Source: Pseudomonas mendocina
Lineage (GTDB): Bacteria; Pseudomonadota; Gammaproteobacteria; Pseudomonadales; Pseudomonadaceae
NCBI RefSeq assembly: GCF_900636545.1
Contig: NZ_LR134290.1
Span: 4,278,001 to 4,342,000 of the forward strand
Reading direction: 5' to 3'
DNA length: 64,000 bases
How positions within the stretch are numbered: the first letter of the stretch is position 1; the number at the start of each line of letters is the position of its first letter. This document shows, one piece after another, positions 63,684-64,000 of this stretch. The position numbers were made by a program, and so were the translations under genes. Below the pieces are notes generated by a model. The model saw only the letters and a program-made list of their open reading frames with translations, ran no database searches and was not told the origin of the DNA.

Positions 63684-64000
63684 ATGCAAGCTGCCGCCAG
63701 CATCCCAACAGATTTCCAGGAGCCACCGATTTCCCGGCTCGATCCGCAGGGTGTCCTGCTCACCTGCAACGCCGCCTACCTGAACATGTGCGGTTACGCC
63801 GAACACGACCTGGTCGGCAAACCTCACGAACTGATCAACCACCCGCACATGCCGACATCGGTGATCGCCAGTATGTGGCGATCACTGCGCGCCGGCGTGC
63901 CGTGGACGGCGCCGGTGATGATCCGCCACAGGCAAGGTGACGCGGACTGGCACAACCTCTACGTCGTACCTCTGTTCGACGATGGCAAGCTGGCGGCGCT
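63684..64000 (+). CDS. PAS-domain protein, probable Aer-like chemoreceptor, cut by window edge
   Basis: About 105 residues are visible. DPQGVLLTCNAAYLNMCGYAEHDLVGKPHELINHPHMP and RHRQGDADWHNLYVVPLFDDG follow the PAS pattern at the N-terminus of Aer-type receptors (INHPHMP corresponds to the usual RHPDMP). The rest, with membrane anchor and signalling domain, would lie beyond 64000. GAGGAG precedes the ATG. It could couple redox or energy sensing to the adjacent catabolic genes. Confidence 0.7.
   Translation, partial: MQAAASIPTDFQEPPISRLDPQGVLLTCNAAYLNMCGYAEHDLVGKPHELINHPHMPTSVIASMWRSLRAGVPWTAPVMIRHRQGDADWHNLYVVPLFDDGKLAA

Overview
The window looks like a Pseudomonas chromosome. Evidence: high-GC coding DNA, OprD-type porins, BenR, PcaR, PcaQ and CatR-type regulators with their expected sites, and REP-like palindromes in many gaps. 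No replication, integrase or transposase gene is visible. The species was not determined. Nearly everything concerns uptake, sensing and breakdown of aromatic or ring acids, converging on the beta-ketoadipate pathway.

Layout. 1-11146: a partial Gfo/Idh/MocA dehydrogenase and an IclR regulator on the minus strand; then, on the plus strand, a tripartite tricarboxylate-type transporter (tctB, tctA, tctC), an OprD porin, an HBM-type chemoreceptor and a 3-ketosteroid-dehydrogenase-like flavoprotein. 11227-17847 (minus): pcaIJFBDC behind a short chemoreceptor gene. 17900-28323 (minus): benABCD, a benzoate MFS carrier, benE, a porin, benR and pcaR. 28559-32947 (minus): pcaHG with zapE and an AEC carrier, and pcaQ. 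33017-42657: an unfamiliar divergent cassette, with an FGGY kinase, a class II aldolase, a HemL-like aminotransferase and a degenerate aldolase facing a TetR regulator, a DUF1302/DUF1329 pair and an MFS carrier. 42737-46155: catBCA and divergent catR. 46226-56168 (minus): a NIPSNAP protein, a third OprD porin and a full indole-3-acetate set in the order iacH-A-B-I-C-D-E-F-G. 56880-64000 (plus): a Liv-type ABC transporter with fused permease-ATPase, a ketopantoate-reductase-like protein, a second intact class II aldolase and the start of a PAS chemoreceptor.

How it fits together. Benzoate (ben) and indole-3-acetate (iac) are both expected to give catechol. CatA, CatB and CatC take catechol to the enol-lactone. 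PcaHG, PcaB and PcaC take protocatechuate to the same enol-lactone. One PcaD, PcaIJ and PcaF finish to succinyl-CoA and acetyl-CoA. Recognisable sites include tandem BenR boxes before benA, PcaR boxes before pcaI and pcaR, a PcaQ-type site before pcaH, a CatR-type site between catB and catR, and a 27-bp palindrome between the kinase and the TetR gene. The least explained parts are the kinase-aldolase-aminotransferase cassette, the flavoprotein/Tct region, and the transporter and chemoreceptor extension of the iac locus. Function names rest on reading the protein sequences and on context; no database search was run.
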